Positions 50,996 through 59,553 of a stretch of 64,000 nt of DNA are shown piece after piece. The DNA comes from Streptomyces sp. HPF1205. GTDB lineage: Bacteria; Actinomycetota; Actinomycetes; Streptomycetales; Streptomycetaceae. The notes beneath the pieces were generated by a model. It was not told the origin of the DNA. It did not search any database and was given only the letters and a program-made list of their open reading frames with translations. Every line of letters starts with the position of its first letter. Position 1 is the stretch's first letter. Where the stretch lies: contig NZ_JAINVH010000030.1 in assembly GCF_020400825.1 (NCBI RefSeq), positions 1 to 64,000 of the forward strand, read 5' to 3'. Both the position numbers and the translations under genes were made by a program.

Positions 50996-52456
50996 ATGTC
51001 AGGACCCGTCGTGGACGCCCAGACGCCGACGTCCCTTCCCCCGCCCGCCGGAAGCGCGCTGAACCGCTGGTTCCGCATCGCGGAGCGCGGGTCCACTCCG
51101 GGACGCGAGGTACGCGGTGGCGTGGCCACCTTCTTCACGATGGCGTACATCCTCGTACTGAACCCGATCATCCTCGGCAGCGGGACGGACAAGTACGGAC
51201 ACCACCTGTCGCCCGCTCAACTCGTCACCGCCACCGCCCTGGTGGCCGCCGTGATGACCGCGGCCATGGGCGTCGGCGGGAACCTGCCGCTCGCCATCGC
51301 GGCGGGTCTCGGCCTCAACGCGGTCGTCGCCTACCAGCTCGCGCCGAAGATGAGCTGGCCGGACGCGATGGGCCTGGTGGTCCTGGAGGGCGCGCTGATC
51401 TGCGTCCTCGTGGCGACCGGCCTGCGGGAGGCGATCATGAACGCCATCCCGCTGCCCATCAAACAGGCCATCAGCGTCGGGATCGGCCTGTTCATCGCCT
51501 TCATCGGCTTCGTCGACGCCGGGTTCGCCACCCGTGTCCCGGACGCCGCGCACACGACCGTGCCGGTCCAGCTCGGCGCCACCGGCACCCTCAGCGGCTG
51601 GCCGGTCCTGGTGTTCTGCGTCGGGGTGCTGCTCACCGTCGCGCTGGTCGCCCGGCGGGTCAAGGGCGCGATCCTGATCGGCATCGTGACGATGACGGTC
51701 GTGGCGATCATCGTGAACTCGGCCGCGAACGTCCCGGACGCCGCCTGGGGGCTGACCGTGCCGAAGTGGCCGCACAAGGTGGTGGCGAGCCCCGACTTCG
51801 GGCTCATCGGGCACTTCAGTGTCTTCGGCGGCTTCCGGGAGGCGGGGGTGGTCACGGCCTCGCTCTTCGTCTTCACCCTGGTGCTGTCGGACTTCTTCGA
51901 CGCCATGGGCACGATCGTGGGCATATCCGGCGAGGCCGGGCTGCTCGACAAGCGCGGCCGGGTGCCGAACATCGGCCGTGTGCTGTTCATCGACGGCGCC
52001 GCGGCCGTCGCGGGCGGCGCGGCCTCGTGCTCGTCGAACACCGCCTACGTGGAGTCGGCCGCGGGCGTCGGCGAGGGCGCGCGCACGGGCCTGGCCAGCG
52101 TCGTCACGGGGGCGCTGTTCGCGCTGGCCCTGTTCCTGTCCCCGCTGGCCGCGGTCGTCCCCTCGCAGGCCGCCGCTCCCGCCCTGGTGGCGGTCGGCTT
52201 CCTGCTCATGGCCCAGGTCCGCGCCATCGACTGGACGCAGTACGACATCGCCGTCCCGGCGTTCCTCACCATCGCGGCGATGCCCTTCACCTACAGCATC
52301 ACCAACGGCATCGGCGCGGGCTTCCTGTCCTTCGTGGCGATCAAACTGGTGCTGGGTAAGGCGCGGGAGGTGCACCCCCTGGTGTGGGCGGTGTCGGTGT
52401 GCTTCGTGGCCTACTTCGCGATCGACCCGATCCAGCACTGGCTCGGCGCCAAGTAG
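50996..52456 (+). CDS. NCS2-family (AzgA-like) purine permease
   Basis: A 486-residue transporter with about 12-14 hydrophobic helices. Family features are FFTMAYILVLNPIILG at the N-terminus, GLGLNAVVAY, and the GGAASCSSNTAYVESAAGVGEGARTGL region, all typical of AzgA-type adenine/guanine/hypoxanthine permeases. CCGAGGAG upstream supports the ATG. It is a single gene. The following 266 bp to the EamA gene contain a 14-bp tandem repeat (GCCGCCCGCAGGCT, two copies). Confidence 0.94.
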   Translation: MSGPVVDAQTPTSLPPPAGSALNRWFRIAERGSTPGREVRGGVATFFTMAYILVLNPIILGSGTDKYGHHLSPAQLVTATALVAAVMTAAMGVGGNLPLAIAAGLGLNAVVAYQLAPKMSWPDAMGLVVLEGALICVLVATGLREAIMNAIPLPIKQAISVGIGLFIAFIGFVDAGFATRVPDAAHTTVPVQLGATGTLSGWPVLVFCVGVLLTVALVARRVKGAILIGIVTMTVVAIIVNSAANVPDAAWGLTVPKWPHKVVASPDFGLIGHFSVFGGFREAGVVTASLFVFTLVLSDFFDAMGTIVGISGEAGLLDKRGRVPNIGRVLFIDGAAAVAGGAASCSSNTAYVESAAGVGEGARTGLASVVTGALFALALFLSPLAAVVPSQAAAPALVAVGFLLMAQVRAIDWTQYDIAVPAFLTIAAMPFTYSITNGIGAGFLSFVAIKLVLGKAREVHPLVWAVSVCFVAYFAIDPIQHWLGAK

Positions 52457-52722
52457 CGGCCCGCGGCCCGGGCGGGCCCTCTGCCGCCCGCAGGCTGCCG
52501 CCCGCAGGCTGCCGGCTGCGCCCGCTGGTGCCGGGAACTCCGCCGAAGTGCGGGGAGTTCTGCGGATACGGGCCGGTGCGCGTGCCGGCCCGGCCAACCG
52601 CTCCGACCGGGCGCCCCCGTCCCGGCCGGAGCGGCCGCACCGCCCGCCCCTGCCGCCGGTCCCCTCCTCCGGCGGGAGGCGGGCGGCGCGCGCACGGCGT
52701 CCGCGCGCCGCTCAGCGGCCGC

Positions 52723-53769
52723 TCAACGGCGGCTCGCGGGAGTGGCGACGGCCCGGTCGCGTCCGGCCGCCGCGGAGTCGGAGGCGGCCCGCGGGCCGGC
52801 GGCGCCCGGCTCGGTACGTGAAGCCGTGCGGCCGACCGCCGACCGTGCCCTTCCCGTCCGCACCGCGTCACGTACGCGTACGGGCCGCGCCCTTCCCCGC
52901 CGCCTCAGCGCGCCCGATCCGACCGCGACGCCGGTGGCGACCAGGGCGCTGCCCATGAGGCGGCCGGCGCCGAAGGTGCCGACGCCGACCAGGGGCGCGG
53001 TCAGCGCGGCGGAGACGGGGATCAGACCGGAGCACAGGGTGGCGCGTTCGGCGCCGATGCGCTGCATGCCCGCGTACCAGCAGACGAAGCCGATCACCGT
53101 GGCGACCACGGACTGCCAGGCCAGGGCGAGGGTCTCGGCGCCGGTGGGCACGCGCAGGGCCGCGCGGCCGTCGCACACCGCCGCGACGCCGGCCGCTTCC
53201 AGGGCGGCCAGCGCGCACACGCACGCCGACAGCAGCGGCGGTCCGAGCCGCCCCACGAGGGGAGCGGCGAGCAGGGCGAACCCGACCTCGCCCGCCAGGG
53301 CCGCCACCGACCAGCACAAGCCCGCGGTGTCCGTGCCGCCCCATCCCTGGACGGCGAAGGCACCCGAGGCGACCAGCAGCGCCCCGGTGACGACGGCCGG
53401 GGACGGCCGCCGCCCGGCGCCCAGCGGCACGAGGACGGCGACGACCACCGGCGCGCAGCCCACCAGGACGCCAGGCACCGCCGGCTGCGCGGTCCGTTCG
53501 GCCGCCAGGATCGACAGGTTGAAGCCGACCATGCCCACGCCCGCCACCGCCGCGGCCAGCGCCCAGTGCCGCGCGGTGAGGGAGCGCAGCTTGCGCGCCG
53601 CGCCGCCGCGAGACGGCCACAGCAGCAGAAGGGCGGCGCTCGCGTACCGCAGGGCCTGGCCGCCGGCGTGCGGGTACTGGACGAGGGCACCACCAGCCGT
53701 GAAGGACGCGCCGACCAGGACGCAGGCGACGGCGGCCAGCAGGAAGCCGGTTCGGTACGAGGAGTTCAT
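52723..53769 (-). CDS. EamA/DMT-family transporter
   Basis: A 348-residue membrane protein with two five-helix EamA units; GLCWSVAALAGEVGFALLAAPLVG begins the second. The last 60 residues form an Arg/Ala-rich soluble tail. Such proteins export amino acids or metabolites. The gene is divergent from a MocR-type regulator with only 47 bp between the start codons, so that regulator is its likely controller. Confidence 0.9.
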   Translation of the reverse strand: MNSSYRTGFLLAAVACVLVGASFTAGGALVQYPHAGGQALRYASAALLLLWPSRGGAARKLRSLTARHWALAAAVAGVGMVGFNLSILAAERTAQPAVPGVLVGCAPVVVAVLVPLGAGRRPSPAVVTGALLVASGAFAVQGWGGTDTAGLCWSVAALAGEVGFALLAAPLVGRLGPPLLSACVCALAALEAAGVAAVCDGRAALRVPTGAETLALAWQSVVATVIGFVCWYAGMQRIGAERATLCSGLIPVSAALTAPLVGVGTFGAGRLMGSALVATGVAVGSGALRRRGRARPVRVRDAVRTGRARSAVGRTASRTEPGAAGPRAASDSAAAGRDRAVATPASRR

Positions 53770-53793
53770 GTCCGCACGCTACGAAGCACGATC

Positions 53794-53810
53794 GGTCCGG
53801 TTTAAGGTCC
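53794..53810. promoter_or_regulatory. Direct repeat between the EamA gene and its MocR regulator
   Basis: GGTCC occurs at 53794-53798 and again at 53806-53810 with an A/T-rich GGTTTAA between. A 12-bp periodicity puts both on nearly the same face of the helix. MocR-type regulators usually bind direct repeats in such short divergent regions. Confidence 0.5.
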
Positions 53811-53816
53811 ATTTCC

Positions 53817-55607
53817 ATGGCGATTACGAGGACCACTTCGGCGACCCCGGGCACAGGCGCGGGTTCCGGCACGGACACGGGTCCCGGCACGGACGGAGCC
53901 GTGCGTGGGGGCGCCGACACGCATAGGGCCGGGGACGCCAGTTCCGACACCCGGGCGGCCCGGGACGCCGGTTCCGGCACCGACGCGGCCAAGGACGCCG
54001 ATCCCGGCATGGACGAGGCCCGGGACGCCAGCCCCGACACCCGCGCGGCCCAGGACGACGGTTCCGGCACTCACGAGGCCCAGGACGCGAGCCCCGGCAC
54101 TCACGCGCCCCAGGACGCGGGCCCCGACACCGACAGGGCCCAGGACGCGCGGGACCGCGGCGCGGGCGTCGAGGGGACGGGGTGGACCGCCGCTTGGGAG
54201 GTGCTCCTTCCATCTGCGGGCGCGCCGCCCCGGCGGCGGGGGCGGGCGCTGCAAGGGGCGCTGCGGGAGGCCGTCAGGTCGGGGCGGCTCGCGCCCGGAA
54301 CCCGGCTGCCGTCGAGCCGGGAGCTGGCGGCGGATCTGGGGGTCTCGCGGGGCCTGGTCACGGACGCCTACGCCCAGCTCACCGCCGAGGGCTACCTGAC
54401 CGGCCGCCAGGGTGCGGGGACCTGGGTGACCGAGGGGGCGGCCCAGGCCGCCGCGGCCCCGGCGGAGCCGTTCGCCGAGGACGACCGGGGCGGCCCGCTG
54501 GACCTGCGGGCCGGGGTGCCCGACCTGTCGCTGTTCCCGCGTACCGCCTGGTCGGCCGCGCACCGCCGGGTGGTCGCGCGTCTGCCGAACCGGGCGTTCG
54601 GCTACCCCGACCCGCGGGGGCTGCCCGCGCTGCGCGAGGCGGTGGCCGAACTGCTCGCCAGGCGCAGAGGGGTGGCCGCCGATCCGGACCACGTCGTCAT
54701 CACCTCGGGCGTCACGCAGGCGCAGACCCTGCTCGGCCTGGTGCTGCGGGGGCGCGGGGAGCGTCTGATGGCCGTCGAGGACCCGGGGAGCCCCGAGCAC
54801 AACGGTCTGCTGGCCGCGATCGGGATCACCGCCGTGCCGGTGCCGGTCGACGCGGGCGGGCTGGACGTCGGGGCACTGGCGGCGACGGGGGTGCGATCGG
54901 TGATCGTCACGCCGTGCCACCAGTTCCCGTCCGGCGTGGCCTACCGGGCGGCGCGGCGCGCGGCCCTCACCGAGTGGGCCCGCTCGGTGGACGGCCTGGT
55001 GCTGGAGGACGACTACGACGGCGACTTCCGCTACGACCGGGCGCCGGTCGGCGCGCTGCAGGGCCTGGCACCGGGGCATGTGGCGTACACCGGTTCGGTG
55101 AGCAAGGCGCTCGCGCCCGGGCTGCGGCTGGGCTGGCTGGTGGCTCCCGCGGACCTGGCAGCGGACGCCGCCTCGCGCAAGCGGACGATGGACCTGGGCA
55201 ACCCGGTCACGGAGCAGGCCGTGCTCGCCGAGTTCCTGCGCGGCGGGCACTACGACCGGCACCTGCGGCGCTGCCAGCGCGCGTACCGGGTCCGGCGCGA
55301 CACGCTGGTCGCGGCGCTGGCGCGGTGCGTGCCGGGTGCCTCAGTGAGCGGCATCGCGGCGGGACTGCACGCGATCGTGACGCTGCCCCGGGCGTACGGG
55401 CCGCAGCGGCGCTTCCTCGCCGCCGCCGCGGCGGCCGGCCTGAAGGTGCGGCCGCTGTCGGCGTACCGGTTCGCGGCGGCGGGCGGCCCGGGCGTGCCGC
55501 CGGGCACCGAGGAGGACGAGCCGGCTCTCGTGGTGGGCTACGCGCATCTGGCGCCTGAGGCGCTCACCAACGCGGTCCGGCTCATGGCCTCGCTCGCCGC
55601 CCGCTGA
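53817..55607 (+). CDS. MocR/PdxR-type GntR regulator with aminotransferase domain and repeat-rich N-terminus
   Basis: A 596-residue protein. The core is a GntR winged helix (about 145-210; TRLPSSRELAADLGVSRGLVTDAYAQLTAEG) joined to a class I aminotransferase domain with the PLP lysine in GSVSKALAPGLRLGW. Before it lies a 110-residue tail of imperfect repeats, each about 11-15 residues, rich in Asp, Ala, Ser and Gly (DASPDTRAAQD, DAGPDTDRAQD). The tail is not part of the family. The true start could be downstream, for instance at a GTG near 54182. It should bind the divergent promoter. Confidence 0.9.
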   Translation: MAITRTTSATPGTGAGSGTDTGPGTDGAVRGGADTHRAGDASSDTRAARDAGSGTDAAKDADPGMDEARDASPDTRAAQDDGSGTHEAQDASPGTHAPQDAGPDTDRAQDARDRGAGVEGTGWTAAWEVLLPSAGAPPRRRGRALQGALREAVRSGRLAPGTRLPSSRELAADLGVSRGLVTDAYAQLTAEGYLTGRQGAGTWVTEGAAQAAAAPAEPFAEDDRGGPLDLRAGVPDLSLFPRTAWSAAHRRVVARLPNRAFGYPDPRGLPALREAVAELLARRRGVAADPDHVVITSGVTQAQTLLGLVLRGRGERLMAVEDPGSPEHNGLLAAIGITAVPVPVDAGGLDVGALAATGVRSVIVTPCHQFPSGVAYRAARRAALTEWARSVDGLVLEDDYDGDFRYDRAPVGALQGLAPGHVAYTGSVSKALAPGLRLGWLVAPADLAADAASRKRTMDLGNPVTEQAVLAEFLRGGHYDRHLRRCQRAYRVRRDTLVAALARCVPGASVSGIAAGLHAIVTLPRAYGPQRRFLAAAAAAGLKVRPLSAYRFAAAGGPGVPPGTEEDEPALVVGYAHLAPEALTNAVRLMASLAAR

Positions 55608-56131
55608 GGCCGGGACGCCCGCGCGGCGCCCGTGAGCTCACCGCCCGGTCCGCGCCGGGACCGCCTCGGCCCGGGCCCGGCGGTCGCCGGCGGTCGTCGG
55701 CGGTCCGGCCGGTCACCTCCGGGTACTCCTCGACCACGGCGGTGGCGCGGGCGCGCGCGCTGTCCGGGCGGCCCAGCCGGACCTGGAGCCAGGCGCCGGG
55801 CAGTACGGGGGCGCCGCGGTCGTCGCGGACGCCGGTGCCGAGCGGGGCGGGGCGGGCGGCGCGGGTCCGCGGGGCGGGCGGCGAGGCCGGGCCGTCGCAG
55901 GGGCCGCGGCACCCGGTCGGCCGTCCGGGCGGCCGGGATCGCACCGGGCACCCGGACGTCACCCGGCGGCCATTACGCCGGCGCCTCGCGGTCGCGCCGG
56001 CCGGGCGGCCCGGCGGAGCCGCGAGAACGGCAAAAAGGTTGAAAGGATAACTTAACCGACAAGTTCCGGCCTTTACCGTCCGGTCACGGAACGTTCGTGA
56101 TCGCGCAACACCGGTTCGGCAGGCTGAACGC
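55608..56131. other. Intergenic region with possible operator; no clear gene
   Basis: About 520 bp. The minus-strand frame from 55800 to 55620 contains LPGAWLQVRLGRPDSARARA and EEYPEVTGR, which look protein-like but are not joined to a credible start; it may be decayed coding DNA. Near the right end a patch of lower GC content (56030-56066) contains AACTT-N7-AAGTT (56049-56065), a possible operator for the downstream GNAT gene. A TTGAAAGGATAAC sequence overlaps it. Confidence 0.45.
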
Positions 56132-57634
56132 ATGCCTCGTTCGACACCTGACCACGCCCCCGACCGTGCCGCGACCCGGCAGACGGAGCGTCACCCGGAC
56201 CGTAGGCGGCGCCGTCACCGCGGCCGCGACCTGGTGGAAACGGCCGTCCTGTTCGCCGCCATGGCCGCCGCCGACTTCGTCGCCGACCTCGTCGACCACG
56301 GCCCGGACGGCCGGGTGCTGCTGATCACCTCGGCCGCCGGACTGCTCGCGGCGGCCGTGTTCCACCGGTGGGCGCACCACCGCAGGGACCGGGCCGGCGC
56401 CGCGGAGGACGCGCCGGTACCGGTCGGCCGGCGGGAGCCGGAAGACGGCGAGCGGGAGACCGCGCTGTGGCGGCTGCGCACCACGGTGCGGGACGCCCCC
56501 GGTTCGCTGGCCGCGGTGTGCGCGGCCCTCGCGGACAGCGGGGTGGACATCGTCACGCTGCAGACCCATCCACTGGCCGAGGGCACGGTCGACGAGTTCC
56601 TGCTGCGGGCGCCCCGATCGCTGCCGGCCGCCGCACTGGCGGTGACCGTCGGGGAGGCCGGCGGCGCCGATACGTGGCTGGAACGGGCCGACGCCCACGA
56701 CCTGGTCGACGCCCCGACCCGTATGCTCGCCCTGGCCACCAGGACCGCCCTCGACGCGGCGGAACTCCCGCTGGCGCTGCGCCAGTTGTTCGGCCGCTGC
56801 ACGATCCGGTCCACCCCGGCCGGTGACGAGGAGGACACCCCCGTGGCGGACGACGCCCTGCGACCCACCGTGATGCGGCTGCGCGACCCGTCGGGCGGGA
56901 CGATCACGGTGCGGCGCGACTACCTGCCGTTCACGCCCACCGAGTTCGCCCGGGCCCGCGCCCTGGTGGAACTCGACGCGCGGCTCGGCGTGCGTACGCC
57001 CGCGGGCCCGCGGCCGCTCACGCTGTCGCGGGGTGAGGAGATCACCGTCCGCCGCGCCACGCCCGAGGACCGGGCCGCGGCACTGGCGATGCACGAGCGC
57101 TGCTCCCCCAGGACGCTGGCGCTGCGCTACCACGGCCCGGTCACCGACGCCGACCGCTACCTCGCCCACCTGCTCAGCCCCCGCTTCGGGCGGTCCGTCG
57201 CGGTCGAGACCGCCTCCGGCCGGCTGGTGGCACTCGGCCACCTGCTGTGGGACGGCGACGAGAACGAGGTCGCGCTGCTCGTCGAGGACGAGTGGCAGCG
57301 CCGCGGTGTCGGCGCGGCGCTGCTGCGCGCGCTCGTCGAGATGGCGGTCGAGGCGGGCCGGGAGAGCGTGTACGCGGTCACGCAGTCCACCAACACCGGG
57401 ATGGTCGCGGCGATGCGGTCGCTGCGGCTGCCGCTGGACTACCAGGTGGAGGACGGGACGCTGGTGCTGACCGCGTCACTGCCGGTCGTACCCGCGGCTT
57501 CCGCGCACAAGGCGGCGTCCGCGGACCAGGCGGCTTCCAGGTCCGAGGCCGCGTCCGGGCCCGTGGCGGCGCCCTGTTCCGACGCGGGGCCGCGGCTCGC
57601 CGCGCTGCCCTGGGTGTCCGGCCGCACGAGCTGA
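56132..57634 (+). CDS. Membrane-anchored ACT-GNAT acetyltransferase
   Basis: A 500-residue protein. Residues about 35-85 contain two hydrophobic helices (ETAVLFAAMAAADFVADLV; VLLITSAAGLLAAAVFHRW). An ACT domain follows (about 110-180; RTTVRDAPGSLAAVCAALAD) and then a GNAT domain (about 305-450; ALLVEDEWQRRGVGAALLRA). Soluble ACT-GNAT proteins in actinomycetes (AAPatA type) are protein acetyltransferases allosterically controlled by amino acids; the membrane helices here are an addition. The last 50 residues overlap the 3' end of the convergent PLP enzyme by 196 bp. Confidence 0.85.
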   Translation: MPRSTPDHAPDRAATRQTERHPDRRRRRHRGRDLVETAVLFAAMAAADFVADLVDHGPDGRVLLITSAAGLLAAAVFHRWAHHRRDRAGAAEDAPVPVGRREPEDGERETALWRLRTTVRDAPGSLAAVCAALADSGVDIVTLQTHPLAEGTVDEFLLRAPRSLPAAALAVTVGEAGGADTWLERADAHDLVDAPTRMLALATRTALDAAELPLALRQLFGRCTIRSTPAGDEEDTPVADDALRPTVMRLRDPSGGTITVRRDYLPFTPTEFARARALVELDARLGVRTPAGPRPLTLSRGEEITVRRATPEDRAAALAMHERCSPRTLALRYHGPVTDADRYLAHLLSPRFGRSVAVETASGRLVALGHLLWDGDENEVALLVEDEWQRRGVGAALLRALVEMAVEAGRESVYAVTQSTNTGMVAAMRSLRLPLDYQVEDGTLVLTASLPVVPAASAHKAASADQAASRSEAASGPVAAPCSDAGPRLAALPWVSGRTS

Positions 57635-58836
57635 TCCGCCCGCGCCGCGGGCTCCTGCCGAACGGACGCGGCCAACGCCTGGTCCAGGTCCCGCCACAGG
57701 TCGTCGGCGTTCTCCAGGCCGACCGACATGCGCAGGAGGCGGTCGCCGACGCCCGCCGACCAGCGGTCGTCGCCGGGGACGATGCGGTGGCTGATCGAGG
57801 CCGGGTGCTGGATGAGCGTGTCGACGCTGCCGAGGCTGACCGCGGGAGTGATCAGCCGTACGGCGGAGATCACCGCGTGCGGGTCGCCGGCCGTCTCGAA
57901 GGCGATCATGGCACCGCCGATGCGGGGGTAGTGGACGGCGGTGACGCGGGGGTCGGCGGCCAGCCGGGCCGCGAGGCCGGCGGCCGTGGCCGAGGCGGCG
58001 CGGACCCGTACGGGAAGGGTGGACAGGCCGCGCAGCAGCAGGTAGCCGGCCATCGGGTGCAGGACGCCGCCGGTGGCGAACCTGACCAGCCGCAGCCGCC
58101 GCGCGAACTCCTCGTCGCAGGCCACCACTCCGCCCATGACGTCGCCGTGCCCACCCAGGTATTTGGTCGCGCTGTGCAGCACGATCCGGGCTCCGAGGCC
58201 GGCGGGCCGCTGCAGGACCGGGGTGGCGAAGGTGTTGTCGGCGAGCAGCGGCACGCCGCCGCAGGCGTCGGCGACGGCCCGCAGGTCCAGCTCCGCCAGC
58301 GTCGGGTTGGCCGGCGTCTCCACCATGACCAGGCCGGTGTCGGGGCGCAGGGCGGCCGCCACGCTCGCGCCGACCGCCTCCGCCCGGCCGTCCCCCGGGT
58401 CGGCCCAGGTGACCTCGGTGCCGAGCAGGCCCGCGGTCAGCAGGTGGTCGCTGCACCCGTACAGCGGCCGGACCGCCACCACGTGCCGCAGCCCTCGCGC
58501 GGACTGTGCCAGCAGGCAGGCGCTGAGCGCCGCCATGCCGCTGGCGAACGCGACGGCGGACTCGGTGCCCTCCAGCCGGGCCAGGGCGGTCTCGAACCGG
58601 GCCGTGGTGGGGTTGTCCAGCCGGGCGTAGACGGGCGGGCCGTCCGGCAGGGCGCCGGTGGCGGCGAAGGCGTCCAGCCGCGCGGCCTCGCCGCGGCTGT
58701 CCCGTGACGGGTAGGTGGTGGACAGGTCCAGGGGTACGGCGTGCAGGCCCGCGGCGGCGAGGTCCTCGCGCCCGGCGTGCACGGCCTCGGTGTCCAGAGC
58801 GCGGTCCGAGGGGCTCGATGCGGTGGTCGACTCCAT
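57439..58836 (-). CDS. Cys/Met metabolism PLP-dependent enzyme (methionine gamma-lyase/cystathionine gamma-synthase type)
   Basis: A 465-residue enzyme. The fold-type I core spans about residues 20-395, with NPTTARFETALARLEG, YGCSDHLL and the PLP lysine in LHSATKYLGGHGDVMGG. The final 70 residues are a low-complexity Ala/Ser/Asp tail that overlaps antisense to the GNAT gene. The core length suits the family. It is divergent from an Lrp regulator, 60 bp apart, as is common for methionine gamma-lyase genes. The exact reaction cannot be fixed from the sequence. Confidence 0.92.
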   Translation of the reverse strand: MESTTASSPSDRALDTEAVHAGREDLAAAGLHAVPLDLSTTYPSRDSRGEAARLDAFAATGALPDGPPVYARLDNPTTARFETALARLEGTESAVAFASGMAALSACLLAQSARGLRHVVAVRPLYGCSDHLLTAGLLGTEVTWADPGDGRAEAVGASVAAALRPDTGLVMVETPANPTLAELDLRAVADACGGVPLLADNTFATPVLQRPAGLGARIVLHSATKYLGGHGDVMGGVVACDEEFARRLRLVRFATGGVLHPMAGYLLLRGLSTLPVRVRAASATAAGLAARLAADPRVTAVHYPRIGGAMIAFETAGDPHAVISAVRLITPAVSLGSVDTLIQHPASISHRIVPGDDRWSAGVGDRLLRMSVGLENADDLWRDLDQALAASVRQEPAARADQLVRPDTQGSAASRGPASEQGAATGPDAASDLEAAWSADAALCAEAAGTTGSDAVSTSVPSSTW

Positions 58837-58896
58837 ACCCGTCACACTGAACGTCCACCGGGCCGAACGGGCTGAAGGCCGTGCTACGTTCGGTCG

Positions 58897-59373
58897 ATGA
58901 CCGAATCCGTCGCTCTCGATCCGGTGGACCTGGACATTCTGCGCATCCTGCAGAACGACGCGCGGACCACGTACCGCGACCTGGCGGCGGCCGTCGGCGT
59001 GGCACCGTCCACCTGCCTGGACCGGGTGGCTCGGCTGCGCCGCAGCGGGGTGATCCTCGGGCACGAGCTGCGGCTGGACCCGGCCAGGCTCGGCCGCGGC
59101 CTGCAGGCGCTGCTGCTGGTGCAGGTGCGGCCGCACCGCCGCGAACTGATCGGCCCCTTCGTCGACCGGATCCGCGCCCTGCCGGAGTCCCGGGCGCTGT
59201 TCCACCTCACCGGTCCCGACGACTACCTGGTGCACGTCGCCGTGGCGGGCACCGCCGATCTGCAGCGCCTGGTGCTGGACGAGTTCACCGCGCGCCGGGA
59301 GGTCGCGCGCGTGGAGACGCGGCTGATCTTCCAGCAGTGGGAGTGCGGGCCGCTGCTGCCGCCGGGCGCCTGA
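58897..59373 (+). CDS. Lrp/AsnC-family regulator
   Basis: A 158-residue protein with an N-terminal helix-turn-helix (LDILRILQNDARTTYRDLAAAVGVAPSTCLDRVARL) and a C-terminal RAM/AsnC ligand domain with FHLTGPDDYLVHVAVAG. Lrp relatives next to methionine gamma-lyase genes respond to sulphur amino acids. The divergent arrangement with the PLP enzyme supports control of that gene. Confidence 0.94.
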   Translation: MTESVALDPVDLDILRILQNDARTTYRDLAAAVGVAPSTCLDRVARLRRSGVILGHELRLDPARLGRGLQALLLVQVRPHRRELIGPFVDRIRALPESRALFHLTGPDDYLVHVAVAGTADLQRLVLDEFTARREVARVETRLIFQQWECGPLLPPGA

Positions 59374-59553
59374 CCGCAAGACCGTCACCTTGCGTGGCCG
59401 ACCTCGTACGCGGCGGTGATCGCCACCCGGCCCCCGAGGGGCCGGGCCGCCGGCCGCCCGGGACGCCCGCAGGGACGCCGTCAAGGACGCCGTCAGGGAC
59501 GAAGAAGCCCCATGCTGATGACGCGGAGGCCCCCGGCGTACCAGGATGTGGGC

